The notes: generated by a model not told the origin, from the letters alone. DNA of 64,000 nt from Scandinavium sp051650185 (GCF_051650185.1 NZ_JBOFIN010000079.1:1-64000), one strand, 5' to 3'; shown: positions 1-8,688, numbered from the stretch's first letter. Numbers and translations: made by a program.

Positions 1-32
1 CTAGTCCGGTTCGACTCCGGAACGCGCCTCCA
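1..32 (+). tRNA. cysT: tRNA-Cys, 3' part only (cysT)
   Basis: The window opens inside a tRNA. The T arm (GGTTCGACTCC) and the 3' acceptor strand ending CGCGCC-T-CCA match the 3' half of enterobacterial tRNA-Cys. The anticodon lies outside the window, so identity rests on this match and on the leuZ-type tRNA 13 bases downstream, which is the order in E. coli glyW-cysT-leuZ. Confidence 0.85.
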
Positions 33-45
33 CTTTATTTCCCGA

Positions 46-132
46 GGCCGGATGGTGGAATCGGTAGACACAAGGGATTTAAAATCCCTCGGCGTTCGCG
101 CTGTGTGGGTTCAAGTCCCACTCCGGCTACCA
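46..132 (+). tRNA. leuZ: tRNA-Leu (anticodon UAA)
   Basis: This is a complete 87-nt class II tRNA with encoded CCA. The anticodon stem AGGGA/TCCCT (73-77 with 85-89) encloses a seven-base loop with anticodon TAA at 80-82. A long variable arm and the T arm GGTTCAAGTCC follow. The acceptor pairs G46 onward with the strand before ACCA, using a G-U first pair as in E. coli leuZ. It decodes UUA. It is probably co-transcribed with tRNA-Cys and ends at the terminator at 174-198. Confidence 0.97.
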
Positions 133-173
133 TGGGAAAACAAGAATAAAATCAATGATAAGCAGTGTCGTGA

Positions 174-198
174 AACCGCCCGCAAAGGCGGTTTTTTT
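174..198 (+). terminator. Rho-independent terminator of the tRNA operon
   Basis: A perfect 7-bp stem AACCGCC/GGCGGTT with a six-base loop runs into seven T residues. It lies 41 bases after the tRNA-Leu CCA and before the DeoR-type gene, so it closes the tRNA transcript. Confidence 0.85.
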
Positions 199-349
199 AT
201 TGCATCGATTATCCCCCTCATTCCATTCTCGATACACCTTGTTATCTTTCCCGCACTGCGCACAAACCCGCACTTTGATGCCTTGATGTCTCCCTTATAC
301 CCACGTAATTTGTATTGTTAATGCCATATCCCAGGGAGCAGTCGCGGTC

Positions 350-1102
350 ATGAGTAGCCAACGTCGGCGTCAACAGCTGGTTCGTGAAATTAACGTCATC
401 AAACAGGCGAGCGTTGAAGAGCTCGCTAAACTGTTCAGCGTTTCTGTTGAAACTATCCGCAGGGATCTGGCGTGGCTGGAGACCACCGGGCGTCTGGTCA
501 GAATTCACGGCGGCGCCCGCACGCTGCAAAGTGATGATGTCGGAGTGCTGTTCAAAAAACGGCGCAATGAACACACTGAGGCTAAAAATATCATGGCGCA
601 AAAAGCGCTATCGATGATTGATCGCTACATGACCATCGGGTTAGATGCCAGCAGCAGCGACTGGTATCTGGCAAGAATGCTGCCCGATATGCCGTTGACC
701 GTGGTGACAAATAGCCTTGAAGTGGTGAAAGAGCTGAGCTCCCGCGAACAGATCCACGTTATTTGTGTCGGGGGCGATTACTGCTCTCGCTATGCCGATT
801 TTATTGGCGAGATGGCTCAGCGTAATTTCCGTTGCTTCACCATCCACATGAGTTTTGTGTCCTGTTTTGGCGTAAATCTGTTTACCGGGCTGTGGGAAAA
901 CAGTGAAATGAATGCCGCAACCAAGAAGACCATGATTGAGGTTTCGCAAAAGACAGTATTGTTGGCGGATTCCAGCAAATATGGTCGCCGTAGCCCCTAT
1001 AATATGGCGGATTGGTCAATGATTGATTACGTCGCCAATGACGGGTTGATGGATGATGAAACGCGCAATTCGCTGAATGCGCTGGGCGTGACGATTGTCT
1101 GA
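350..1102 (+). CDS. DeoR-family transcriptional regulator of the adjacent sugar operon
   Basis: The 250-aa protein has the DeoR layout. An N-terminal helix-turn-helix (about residues 5-55) includes SVEELAKLFSVSVETIRRDL and the conserved RIHGGA stretch. It is followed by a C-terminal phosphosugar-sensing domain of the isomerase-like fold with GLDASSS and VLLADSSKYG. DeoR proteins usually repress sugar operons and release DNA on binding a phosphorylated intermediate. The ATG follows CAGGGAG. The gene converges on the sugar operon at 1162-7258, the obvious target, which places the regulator at the distal end and not beside the promoter at about 7260-7420. The effector is unknown. Confidence 0.85.
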   Translation: MSSQRRRQQLVREINVIKQASVEELAKLFSVSVETIRRDLAWLETTGRLVRIHGGARTLQSDDVGVLFKKRRNEHTEAKNIMAQKALSMIDRYMTIGLDASSSDWYLARMLPDMPLTVVTNSLEVVKELSSREQIHVICVGGDYCSRYADFIGEMAQRNFRCFTIHMSFVSCFGVNLFTGLWENSEMNAATKKTMIEVSQKTVLLADSSKYGRRSPYNMADWSMIDYVANDGLMDDETRNSLNALGVTIV

Positions 1103-1161
1103 CGGGCGTTTTATTCTGCACGCTACCCCGAAAAAGGCTATAGCGTGCAAAGTGCGATGAC

Positions 1162-2280
1162 TTATTCTGCTATGTACACAATTTTAATGCCTTCCTGCCG
1201 CATATTTATCTCCATGGCATCGGCCAGTTTTGCTAACGGGTAGCGGTGGGTGATTAATGATTCAAGCGGCAGTCCGATGGCCGTCGCCCGGCGAATAAAA
1301 TCAAGTGTGACAGGGTAATCCTGAAGGCTATAGGCCCAGGAGCCCACGGCGATAATCTCTTTATTACACAGATCAAAATGCGGGTTGATACTGCATTCCC
1401 CATTATTAACAAAAAAGCCGACTTCGCAGAGCCCGCCGCCGCGCCGGACAAATTTCCAGAGATTCGCCGCAGCCTGAGGAACGCCGGTACATTGAAACGC
1501 AAAATCAACACCGTTTCCGCCTGTGAGCGTTTTAATCTGTGCCGTCAGTTGAGCAACATCCGGAAAATCGCTGATGTTGATCTGATGCGTGGCGCCCAGT
1601 GCTTCAGCCATTGCCAGACGTTTTGGGTTACCGTCGAGGGCCATGATATTTTCGATCCCCATTGTGCGTAACGCCGCAATCTGGAGCAGGCCGATGGGGC
1701 CGCATCCCTGAACCATGACTTTGCTGTTAAAGCTGAGCAGGCCCGTCAGTTTGGCTCGCTCGAGCGCATGAATCACCACGGCGGCGGGTTCAATCAGCAG
1801 GCGTTGAGCCAGCGTCATGTCATTCACCACAAAGAACGTACTTTTTGGCCGTAACACAATATATTCCGCGAACCAGCCATTGAGGTGATAGCGCTCATCA
1901 TCGGGCAGCAGGCCATATAACCCAAGGTTTTCGCACAGATTCCCTTTACCGGGCGTTTGCCGGCATGACGGACACTCGTTGCAAACCAGCACGCTGGTGA
2001 CGATATGATCGCCGCATACGACAGGGTGTCCGGCTGAATCGCATTTTACCTGTTTTCCGAGCTGTACAATTTTACCGGTCCCTTCGTGTCCGAGAATCAC
2101 CGGCGCTAAACCAAACGGGTCGCTTTTATATTCGTGCACGTCTGTCCCGCAAATCCCACATCCTTCCACTTTCACCAGAATCTCGTCGTCACCCATTTCT
2201 GGCAGTGGAAAGGCCTGTAGCTGGATCTGCCGTGGCCCGGTCAACACTGCGGCAAGAGACTGTTGTGGTTGTATCGTCAT
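1162..2280 (-). CDS. Zinc-dependent medium-chain alcohol/polyol dehydrogenase
   Basis: This 372-aa medium-chain dehydrogenase/reductase has a catalytic-zinc cysteine in GCGICGTDVHE, the GHEGTG motif, and a structural-zinc lobe with four cysteines spaced C-x2-C-x2-C-x8-C in the stretch from CNECPSC to NLCEN. The Rossmann region contains VQGCGPIGLLQ. It is the last gene of the operon and its ATG overlaps the kinase stop by 4 bp, so translation is probably coupled. Given the upstream isomerase, kinase and aldolase, it could reduce an aldehyde released by aldol cleavage or oxidise a polyol substrate. The sequence does not decide which. Confidence 0.82.
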   Translation of the reverse strand: MTIQPQQSLAAVLTGPRQIQLQAFPLPEMGDDEILVKVEGCGICGTDVHEYKSDPFGLAPVILGHEGTGKIVQLGKQVKCDSAGHPVVCGDHIVTSVLVCNECPSCRQTPGKGNLCENLGLYGLLPDDERYHLNGWFAEYIVLRPKSTFFVVNDMTLAQRLLIEPAAVVIHALERAKLTGLLSFNSKVMVQGCGPIGLLQIAALRTMGIENIMALDGNPKRLAMAEALGATHQINISDFPDVAQLTAQIKTLTGGNGVDFAFQCTGVPQAAANLWKFVRRGGGLCEVGFFVNNGECSINPHFDLCNKEIIAVGSWAYSLQDYPVTLDFIRRATAIGLPLESLITHRYPLAKLADAMEINMRQEGIKIVYIAE

Positions 2281-3278
2281 AACCTGAACTCCTTTTGATG
2301 AATAAATTCCTCCAGTTCGCTGAGCGAAACGGCTCCCTCAGTTGCCGATACGCTGAACAGGTTAAACCGGGCGCTGGCGCAGCCAAGACGTAGCGTATCG
2401 ACGAGTGACCACTGCTGATGAATGCCGTACAGCATGCCCGCACAGAACGCATCACCCGCCCCGAGCGTGCTGACGACATCGCAGTCTGCAACCTGATAAG
2501 CGGAGACAGTGGCGTTTTCCCCCTCGCGAGTCATCACCGTTGCGCCTTGTGGATAATGGATGCAGACCAACTGCCTGACGCCTTTTTCAAGCAGCAGGGC
2601 GGCCTGCTGCAAATAACTGAGCGTGCTCTCTGACGATGTGGCTGTTAATTGCCGGGCCTCCTCGTCGTTGATGATCAGATAATCGACGTAAGGCAGGGCT
2701 GGCACGACCCAGCGCTGATAGCGATCGGTGTTGCTGGCAGAAATCAGGTCTAATGACACTCTGAACCCCTGCTGTTGCAAGGTATAAAGCGCCCTGGCAC
2801 CGGTGGTGCCAAACTGCTCGTCGTCTTGTTCCAGCCCCGGGAGTAACAGAAGGTACGCGACATGAGCGATCCGCGCCTGGCTGTTCAGTCCGTTGAAGTC
2901 ATTCACGCTGAGGCACTGGTTTGCCCCCATAAAATGGAAAAAGGTTCGATGACCATTTTGTTTATTGATCATCACATCGGTAAACGAGGTTTCATCACTG
3001 TCGGTGATCTTCACCTGATGCGTATCGATGTGATGTGCGTGGGCTTGTTGCAGAATAAACTGGCCTAATTCATCGCGACCGACCTTGCCACAGAGCGAAA
3101 GCGGCAGCTGTGGATCCAGCTTCGCCAAATCAAACAGCACGTTAGTGCATCCCCCTCCGCAGCTGTTGACCACCTCAGACACCATCGTCAGCAGGGATTC
3201 ACGGGGATATTCACTACAGCGTAACGTACGGTCTGCCAGCAGATTTCCGATAGCCAGAATCCCATGGCGATTACGCAT
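2277..3278 (-). CDS. PfkB/ribokinase-family sugar kinase
   Basis: The 333-aa protein carries the PfkB signatures. A glycine-rich substrate region near residues 40-45 (SCGGGCTNV) precedes the C-terminal STLGAGDAFCAGMLYG motif, where GAGD forms the anion hole and its Asp is the catalytic base. It would phosphorylate a sugar or ketose with ATP. It overlaps the aldolase by 8 bp upstream and the dehydrogenase by 4 bp downstream. With an upstream aldose-ketose isomerase and a downstream class II aldolase, a ketose-1-phosphate product is the natural inference, but the substrate cannot be read from the sequence. Confidence 0.85.
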   Translation of the reverse strand: MRNRHGILAIGNLLADRTLRCSEYPRESLLTMVSEVVNSCGGGCTNVLFDLAKLDPQLPLSLCGKVGRDELGQFILQQAHAHHIDTHQVKITDSDETSFTDVMINKQNGHRTFFHFMGANQCLSVNDFNGLNSQARIAHVAYLLLLPGLEQDDEQFGTTGARALYTLQQQGFRVSLDLISASNTDRYQRWVVPALPYVDYLIINDEEARQLTATSSESTLSYLQQAALLLEKGVRQLVCIHYPQGATVMTREGENATVSAYQVADCDVVSTLGAGDAFCAGMLYGIHQQWSLVDTLRLGCASARFNLFSVSATEGAVSLSELEEFIHQKEFRL

Positions 3279-4149
3279 AAAGCACCGCCTTATCGATGCT
3301 GTTAAAGATAGCCATCTGCTCAGAAACGGTTTGCGTGATGGCTTGCTGAACCTCTTTCATCAACAGCAGGTAGTGATCGTATTTGCAGCTCAGTTCCGGT
3401 GCCTCTAACCGTCCCGCCAGCGTCTGTAATGCCACTTGTGACATTCCGGTGTAGAAGTTAATTTTGGCAATGCCGAGCGCAATCGCGCGTTGAAAATCCT
3501 GCGTGGATAAACCGGAACCGCCATGCAGCACCAGAGGGATATCGACGACGTGTGATAATGTTTCCAGACGCGCAAAATCCAGTTTCGGCTCGCCTTTATA
3601 GCGTCCGTGGCTGTTGCCAATCGCCACGGCGAGGGCATCAACACCTGTCTTTTTCACGTACTCCTGCGCCAGCGAAATATCCGTATAGCAGGCGATATCC
3701 GCAGCGCCTTCCAGCGCTCCCCCTTCATCGCCGCCCACTGCGCCAAGCTCTCCTTCGACAGAAACATGGCGGTTATGGCACATTGCGACGACTTCCGCGG
3801 TCTGCCGGACATTTTCTTCATAGCTCAGATGCGAACCATCAAACATGATTGATGAAAACCCGCAGTTCAGGGCGCGCTCCACCATCGTAAACGTCAGCCC
3901 GTGATCGAGATTCAGGGTCACTGGCAGTGCGGTTCGCCGGGCTTTAAAGCTGACGTAAGACGCAATTTCTTCAATCGTCACCAGCCGACTGTGGACTTCA
4001 GCAAAGTTAAGAATAACTGGCGAACGATGGGCTTCGGCGGCGGAAAAGATGGCATCCACAAAATGGCTGTCGATGGCATTAAAGGCACCGACCGCAAAGC
4101 GGTGTTTTTTCGCCGGGGATAGCATCGCAGACAGGGTAATCAGGCTCAT
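3271..4149 (-). CDS. Class II (zinc) ketose-phosphate aldolase, GatY/KbaY/FBA family
   Basis: The 292-aa protein has the class II aldolase framework. NLDHG carries the catalytic Asp and the first zinc His, EGELGAVGG follows, GNSHGRYKG supplies the second zinc His, LHGGSGL the third, and GIAKINFYTGM binds phosphate. Length matches tagatose- and fructose-bisphosphate aldolases (about 285 aa). It would cleave a ketose phosphate to dihydroxyacetone phosphate plus an aldehyde. The ATG has AAGGAT upstream. It sits between the lyxose-isomerase-like gene (3-bp gap) and the kinase. Substrate chain length is not determinable by eye. Confidence 0.87.
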   Translation of the reverse strand: MSLITLSAMLSPAKKHRFAVGAFNAIDSHFVDAIFSAAEAHRSPVILNFAEVHSRLVTIEEIASYVSFKARRTALPVTLNLDHGLTFTMVERALNCGFSSIMFDGSHLSYEENVRQTAEVVAMCHNRHVSVEGELGAVGGDEGGALEGAADIACYTDISLAQEYVKKTGVDALAVAIGNSHGRYKGEPKLDFARLETLSHVVDIPLVLHGGSGLSTQDFQRAIALGIAKINFYTGMSQVALQTLAGRLEAPELSCKYDHYLLLMKEVQQAITQTVSEQMAIFNSIDKAVLYA

Positions 4150-4152
4150 AGA

Positions 4153-4836
4153 TTATCCTTTAATCAGGGAGTATTCGTTGCACAGGACCCATTTCACGGG
4201 CTCATCTTCTTCAATGTCGGCAAAGCGTTCCTGCGGTTTGAGGAAACGGTTGTCGAGGTAATCGTCGTTCACCATCGAGACTTCCCAGCCCAGCACCGGT
4301 TCGCCCTCGGCCCAGAAGCGGTGATAGGTTTTAGGCGGGAAACAGACGCCCTGGCCCGGGTGCAGCACCAGTTTTTCGCCCGGCTTCAGTTCAAGCCTTT
4401 TTCCTTCTACCGAAAGCGTGACTGGCCGGTGCAAATCGAGCTGCTCATCTTCGGTCGCATGGTAAATTTCCATGCAAAGACTGCCGCCCCCGCGATTGAG
4501 AATGTCCTCCATTTTGGAATAGTGAAAATGGAAAGGGGTTTCCTGATTGACACCGACCAGCAGCATTTTCTCTGCATAGGGCTTGCGATAGCGTTTATCG
4601 CTCAGGGAGCCATTGCGCAGGGTAAATAACCCAAGCCCAAGTTTGTCAAAATGACCGCCGCCAAAATCGGTGACATCCCAGCCAAGCTGTAAATCCAGGA
4701 CTTCCTGCCATGCGGTCAGATCTTTAGTGCGCCAGTCATCCAGGGTGAAATAAGCGAAGTCAGGTAAGGCAACCTGATATTTTTTTGCGAATAAAAGGGC
4801 CTGATCCAGCGTTCTGTTGATAAATGATCGTTTCAT
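4153..4836 (-). CDS. D-lyxose ketol-isomerase-like cupin protein
   Basis: The predicted product is 227 aa. Its cupin core has metal-binding FHFHYSKMEDILN (two His and a Glu) and a later His in PPKTYHRFWAEG, the arrangement of the D-lyxose isomerase family described from E. coli O157. Those enzymes interconvert D-lyxose and D-xylulose and often D-mannose and D-fructose with Mn2+. I place the start at the ATG preceded by CAGGAAAG. A TTG five codons upstream is the alternative. Position between the epimerase-like gene and the aldolase supports a role in converting an aldose to the ketose that the PfkB protein phosphorylates. Confidence 0.8.
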   Translation of the reverse strand: MKRSFINRTLDQALLFAKKYQVALPDFAYFTLDDWRTKDLTAWQEVLDLQLGWDVTDFGGGHFDKLGLGLFTLRNGSLSDKRYRKPYAEKMLLVGVNQETPFHFHYSKMEDILNRGGGSLCMEIYHATEDEQLDLHRPVTLSVEGKRLELKPGEKLVLHPGQGVCFPPKTYHRFWAEGEPVLGWEVSMVNDDYLDNRFLKPQERFADIEEDEPVKWVLCNEYSLIKG

Positions 4837-4854
4837 CGTGCTTTCCTGCAAAGG

Positions 4855-5835
4855 TTAATGGTCGGCTGAACAACGCAGTTGATAATTCAACGTCAGTGCG
4901 TCTTCAGCGCCCAGAGAGATAAAAGTGGCGGCCCCCGTTTCCTGGAGTAAGTTGGAAGCCAGGCTGACGGGGCCGAGATCCCAGGCCGAACAGACAGGCT
5001 CCACGCCCAGGCAGACGTTTTGCCCGTTCCAGGGGGCGAACTGGCGGCCGCCATTGCTGATCCACAAAAGGCAGTGGGGAAGCACGGCGGTGTCCCATGT
5101 CAGGGCGACGCGCAAACGTCGCTGCGGGTAACGCAGAGCGATCCCCTTCTGAGGGTAAATCAGCTGGACTATCTCCTCGGTGGCGTAAGGCAGGGGCAGG
5201 GCGCTAATGTCGCAGTACCCGCCATCGGTTGTAGCCACCTGGGTAAGCCGTTTAAACGTCTGGCCGGGGGATAAGCGGCTGACGCCGGGCTCAGTCGCCT
5301 TTGGGTAAGTGATACCTTTGTCGTGGCCGCCGGTCTCGATAAGCACGTTTCCGGCTTCGCCGCCCACAGGGAAAACGGGGTGGATGCCGAGGGGAAAGCG
5401 GCATGCTTTTGCGGAGCCAATCTTCAGGCTGAATGCCACCACCCCGTCGTTTTGCAGGCTAATGGAGCGCGATAGCTCACGTAGCGGGAAACCGGGTTGG
5501 AAGCGATAGCTCAGTTGAATACTGTGCTTATCGCTGTGAACGCACTCCCAGCTTTCGTTCGCGGGTGCGCCGTGGGGCGAATCAGCCGAAAACAGGGCAT
5601 CGCTTGCTTCAGCGCAACCAAAAGGCACGCCGACCCATTCACCGGACAAGTGCTGAAGCAAGGGTGGAAGACCTTCTGACTGTGACGGTTTATCGAGCCA
5701 GTGGGCCTGAAAGAGAACCGGGATCTTCTGCGTATGCCCGGCACCATAGTCCAGTGCAGAAAGCCTTCCTCCCTGTAAATCAACGCGGCCAGACAGTAAG
5801 CCATCCGGGCTGGTAAGGTGATAAACAGCCACCAT
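4855..5835 (-). CDS. DUF4432 / aldose 1-epimerase-like protein
   Basis: This 326-aa protein resembles the galactose-mutarotase superfamily (DUF4432 type): a beta-rich protein with GIHPVFPVGGEA in the middle, a histidine-rich ligand region, and LGVEPVCSAWDLG toward the C-terminus. Mutarotases speed anomer interconversion before an isomerase or kinase acts. An in-frame extension to 5907 is open, but it overlaps the porter gene and is arginine-rich nonsense. The ATG at 5835 has a strong GGAGG and lies one base after the porter stop codon, so it is preferred. Exact activity is not established by sequence. Confidence 0.72.
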   Translation of the reverse strand: MVAVYHLTSPDGLLSGRVDLQGGRLSALDYGAGHTQKIPVLFQAHWLDKPSQSEGLPPLLQHLSGEWVGVPFGCAEASDALFSADSPHGAPANESWECVHSDKHSIQLSYRFQPGFPLRELSRSISLQNDGVVAFSLKIGSAKACRFPLGIHPVFPVGGEAGNVLIETGGHDKGITYPKATEPGVSRLSPGQTFKRLTQVATTDGGYCDISALPLPYATEEIVQLIYPQKGIALRYPQRRLRVALTWDTAVLPHCLLWISNGGRQFAPWNGQNVCLGVEPVCSAWDLGPVSLASNLLQETGAATFISLGAEDALTLNYQLRCSADH

Positions 5836-5836
5836 T

Positions 5837-7258
5837 TCACGCCTCCTTCTGCGAGGTTTGCGCCGTCTGGTTTCGCACGCGGGCTTCATGATGAAAATGC
5901 TGCCCAATGTCTTCCAGAGAGCGCCCCTTGGTCTCAGGCAGAAAGCGCAGACAGACCCACAGGAAAATCAGCGTCAGGCCGCCGTAAACAAAGAACGGGA
6001 AGGCGCCGTGGAAAGTGGCAATCAGCCAGGGGCTGTCGTTGATCATCGGGAAGGTCTGCGCGACGACCACGTTGGTCAGCCAGAAGAAGACCGTCGCAAT
6101 GGATACGATCGTGCCGCGATAAGCGTTGGGGGAGATTTCGGAAACGATTATCCAGGTGAGAGGGCCAATTGTGCCGCCAAAAGCGAAGATAAAGAAAATA
6201 ATCACGGCCAGCAGCCAGATACCGGTGAGTTGTAAATAGACTGCAGCGCCAATAATCAGTAACGAAGCAGCTACGCAGACACAGCCTCCCACCATTAAGG
6301 GCTTACGCCCCAGACGTTCAATATAATAAAGCGCAACAAAAACGGACAACGCCACGGCCAGGCCAATCAGAACATTCTGAAAGAAAATATTGCCAAGGAG
6401 GGAGTCACCGCCGCCAGTGCCAATACTGCTGAGCAGTTTGGTCGCATAGTAAATAACAACGTTGATGCCGGTTGATTGACTCAGAATTTGCACGACAATG
6501 GCAAGAAGCAGAACCCCGCCGAATCCTGCGGCAAATAATCCTTGCGAAGCCTTAACGCTGTTCAGATCGTTTTTTATTTCCTGAAGGACGTCGCTGGCGC
6601 GTTGTTTATTTCCGTTAATGCGTTCCAGTAAGGCCAGGCAAATCGTGTCGCGGCCCTGTTGCATTAACCAGCGGGGGCTTTCCGGCACGGTCTGCGAAAC
6701 GATCAACAATATCAGCGCCGGGATTGCCCCTAAACCAAACATCCAGCGCCAGCCGTAGTCGATAAGCCACTGCTGCTCGCCCGAGTTTTGCACCAGGTAG
6801 TTGACCATGTAGGTCAACAGGATCCCAAAGGCGATGGCAAATTGATAGAACGTCCCCAGCGCACCGCGCTTTTCCCTGGGTGCAATTTCTGCCAGATACA
6901 CCGGGACAACAAATGAGGCAATCCCCATGCCGACTCCGCCGACAATGCGGAATATCACAAACTGGCTGAAGGTGACCGGAAATGCGGTGCCCAGTGCGCC
7001 AATAAAAAACATAATGGAACAGACAATCAGGCTTTTCTTGCGGCCAAATTTATCGCTGAGTTTGCCTGACAGCATCGAACCGATAATACAACCCACCAGC
7101 GCGGAGGAAACGCCCCAGCCTAATTCAGCCGGTGACAATGCAAAGTGCTTCTCAAAATAATTTACTGCGCCAGAAATAACGGCGGTGTCATAGCCAAATA
7201 ACAACCCGCCGAGTGATGCAACAACGGCAACAAAATAGACATAAGTATTCGATTTCAT
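5837..7258 (-). CDS. MFS sugar porter (XylE/GalP/AraE-like proton symporter)
   Basis: The 473-aa inner-membrane protein shows about 12 membrane segments and the sugar-porter signatures: GYDTAVISGA in helix 1, DKFGRKKSL in the 2-3 loop, PVYLAEIAPREKRGALG, QILSQSTGINVVIYY in helix 7, ERLGRKPLM, and the C-terminal PETKGRSLEDI. Such carriers import pentoses or hexoses with protons. It is the first gene of the operon, its ATG preceded by CCGGGAG, with the likely operator and promoter in 7259-7420. The substrate presumably feeds the lyxose-isomerase-like enzyme. L- and D-pentoses and D-mannose are all possible. Confidence 0.9.
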   Translation of the reverse strand: MKSNTYVYFVAVVASLGGLLFGYDTAVISGAVNYFEKHFALSPAELGWGVSSALVGCIIGSMLSGKLSDKFGRKKSLIVCSIMFFIGALGTAFPVTFSQFVIFRIVGGVGMGIASFVVPVYLAEIAPREKRGALGTFYQFAIAFGILLTYMVNYLVQNSGEQQWLIDYGWRWMFGLGAIPALILLIVSQTVPESPRWLMQQGRDTICLALLERINGNKQRASDVLQEIKNDLNSVKASQGLFAAGFGGVLLLAIVVQILSQSTGINVVIYYATKLLSSIGTGGGDSLLGNIFFQNVLIGLAVALSVFVALYYIERLGRKPLMVGGCVCVAASLLIIGAAVYLQLTGIWLLAVIIFFIFAFGGTIGPLTWIIVSEISPNAYRGTIVSIATVFFWLTNVVVAQTFPMINDSPWLIATFHGAFPFFVYGGLTLIFLWVCLRFLPETKGRSLEDIGQHFHHEARVRNQTAQTSQKEA

Positions 7259-7630
7259 TATTGCTCCCGGTTATCGTAGTTTTAATTTCCGGGTCAGCAT
7301 ACCTGCGCTGATTGATAAAAATATGATCTGACTCGCAATCCCCCAGGGGCGGTCAATATACATGACCGATTACACTGCTATATTCGTGAAACGGGCGAAA
7401 AATTGCGTTATTTTGCCCGTTTTAATGCCTGTCCCCGAAACCGGGCAGAAATAAGCAGCGTTATTGTTATTGCTGCCTTTTTATATTTGCGTGCAGGTGA
7501 AAGGTTCAATGCAAAGGGCGCACATCGCGCGCCTGATGGTGCGGTGGCGTAATCTGTGTATACTAACGGCGTTTTTTGGCGCTCAACCCTGCCGCTTCAT
7601 CTTTAACACTTCCAACATGAGATCTCAGTA
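7259..7630. promoter_or_regulatory. Divergent control region between the sugar operon and yecA
   Basis: This 372-bp gap holds the promoters for the leftward sugar operon and for yecA. Two inverted repeats stand out. CGGTCA/TGACCG at 7350-7368 has 6-bp arms and a 7-base spacer; AAACGGGC/GCCCGTTT at 7389-7422 has 8-bp arms. The first lies about 90 bp upstream of the porter ATG and is a reasonable operator for the DeoR-type regulator, but nothing proves that. The second may be an operator or a leader hairpin. No tRNA, IS or small gene is visible. Confidence 0.45.
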
Positions 7631-8296
7631 ATGAAAACCGGACCGCTAAACGAAAGCGAACTTGAATGGCTGGACGATGTTCTGGCTCGTTATGGCAATG
7701 AACACGCGGTCATGGACGTCTCTGAGCTTGACGGCATGCTGACGGCTATTCTGTCTGCTCCGGTGGAGACAGAACCTGCTGAGTGGATGCTGGCCGTGTG
7801 GGGCGGAGCGGATTATGTACCGCGCTGGGCTAACGATCGTGAGCGCGATCGCTTTGTGAATCTGACCCTGCAGCATATGGATGATGTCGCCGAGCGTTTA
7901 GGGGAGTATCCGGACCAGTATGAGCCACTGTTCGGCACACGTGATGAAGAAGGCCAGGAAATCACGATTGTTGAAGAGTGGTGTTTTGGTTATATGCGTG
8001 GTGTGAGTTTAAGCGACTGGTCTGCGCTGCCCGCTGAATTACAGCCGCATTTCGATACCATTGCGCTGCACGGTAAAGAAGAGAATTTCGAACGTCTCGA
8101 TACGCTCTCTGCTGAAGAGTATGTGGCAAGCGTGGATGCCATTAAACCTGCAGCTCTGGCGTTGTGTCACTATTGGCTGGATAATCCGCAGCCAGCGCCA
8201 GTGAAGCAACCTGTTAAGAATGAAAATAAAACAGGTCGCAACGATCCTTGCCCGTGCGGCAGCGGTAAAAAATATAAAAATTGCTGCATGAAGTAA
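7631..8296 (+). CDS. yecA: YecA, UPF0149 family with C-terminal SEC-C metal-binding motif
   Basis: The 221-aa protein is co-linear with E. coli YecA. An N-terminal UPF0149/YgfB-like helical domain (about residues 1-180) is joined by a Pro/Lys linker to a SEC-C zinc-binding tail, GRNDPCPCGSGKKYKNCC, whose cysteines resemble the C-terminal SecA motif. Its function is not established; SEC-C modules bind metal and often SecB or ribosome partners. The gene lies downstream of leuZ as in K-12, but here the sugar locus separates them. A bidirectional terminator follows the stop. Confidence 0.93.
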   Translation: MKTGPLNESELEWLDDVLARYGNEHAVMDVSELDGMLTAILSAPVETEPAEWMLAVWGGADYVPRWANDRERDRFVNLTLQHMDDVAERLGEYPDQYEPLFGTRDEEGQEITIVEEWCFGYMRGVSLSDWSALPAELQPHFDTIALHGKEENFERLDTLSAEEYVASVDAIKPAALALCHYWLDNPQPAPVKQPVKNENKTGRNDPCPCGSGKKYKNCCMK

Positions 8297-8302
8297 TCAG
8301 TA

Positions 8303-8330
8303 AAAAAGGCCCTTTACGGGCCTTTTTCTT
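8303..8330. terminator. Bidirectional terminator between yecA and the DUF4156 gene
   Basis: AAAAAGGCCC and GGGCCTTTTT form a GC-rich stem with A and T tracts on both sides. It sits just after the yecA stop and overlaps the stop of the convergent lipoprotein gene. Confidence 0.85.
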
Positions 8331-8688
8331 ATTCCGGGCAACGATAGACATTGCCTGTGAGCGTGACGTTGGTCTGCTCAACGCTGCCTGAACCGTTATA
8401 CGCGCTGCCCGTCTGGCCTGCGCGCTGGGTGATAATGGATACCACATTTCCGCCCATATTGGCCGCCTGGTTTTTCAGGTCATTGCGAGCGCCGGTTTCC
8501 AGATTACTGTTCGACGTCCAGCCACCGGTAAAGAAATTACCCTGGCTGCCGGTAATATCACCCAGGAATTTACACTCTTTGCCAGGTTCATTATTGGTCA
8601 CACGAACATGGCTGGCATTGGTATTTACGCTGGTCGCACTGCAACCGGCGAGCGTCATCATTACTAAGATAAGCGAGATCTTTTTCAT
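8329..8688 (-). CDS. DUF4156-type small lipoprotein
   Basis: The 119-aa product has a lipoprotein signal peptide, with lysines, a hydrophobic stretch and lipobox LAGC (lipidated Cys16). The mature part contains KECKFLGDITG, NDLKNQAANMGGNVV and a C-terminal cysteine in VYRCPE, a pattern typical of the DUF4156/RcsF-like small envelope lipoproteins. Residue +2 is Ser, so outer-membrane sorting by Lol is expected. It is monocistronic and convergent to yecA, and I do not recognise a K-12 gene at this position. Function unknown. Confidence 0.78.
   Translation of the reverse strand: MKKISLILVMMTLAGCSATSVNTNASHVRVTNNEPGKECKFLGDITGSQGNFFTGGWTSNSNLETGARNDLKNQAANMGGNVVSIITQRAGQTGSAYNGSGSVEQTNVTLTGNVYRCPE

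Noticed and set aside
133..7630. tRNA-Leu as an integration site for the sugar locus
   Set aside because: No integrase gene and no repeat of the tRNA 3' end near 7600; the locus ends cleanly before yecA.
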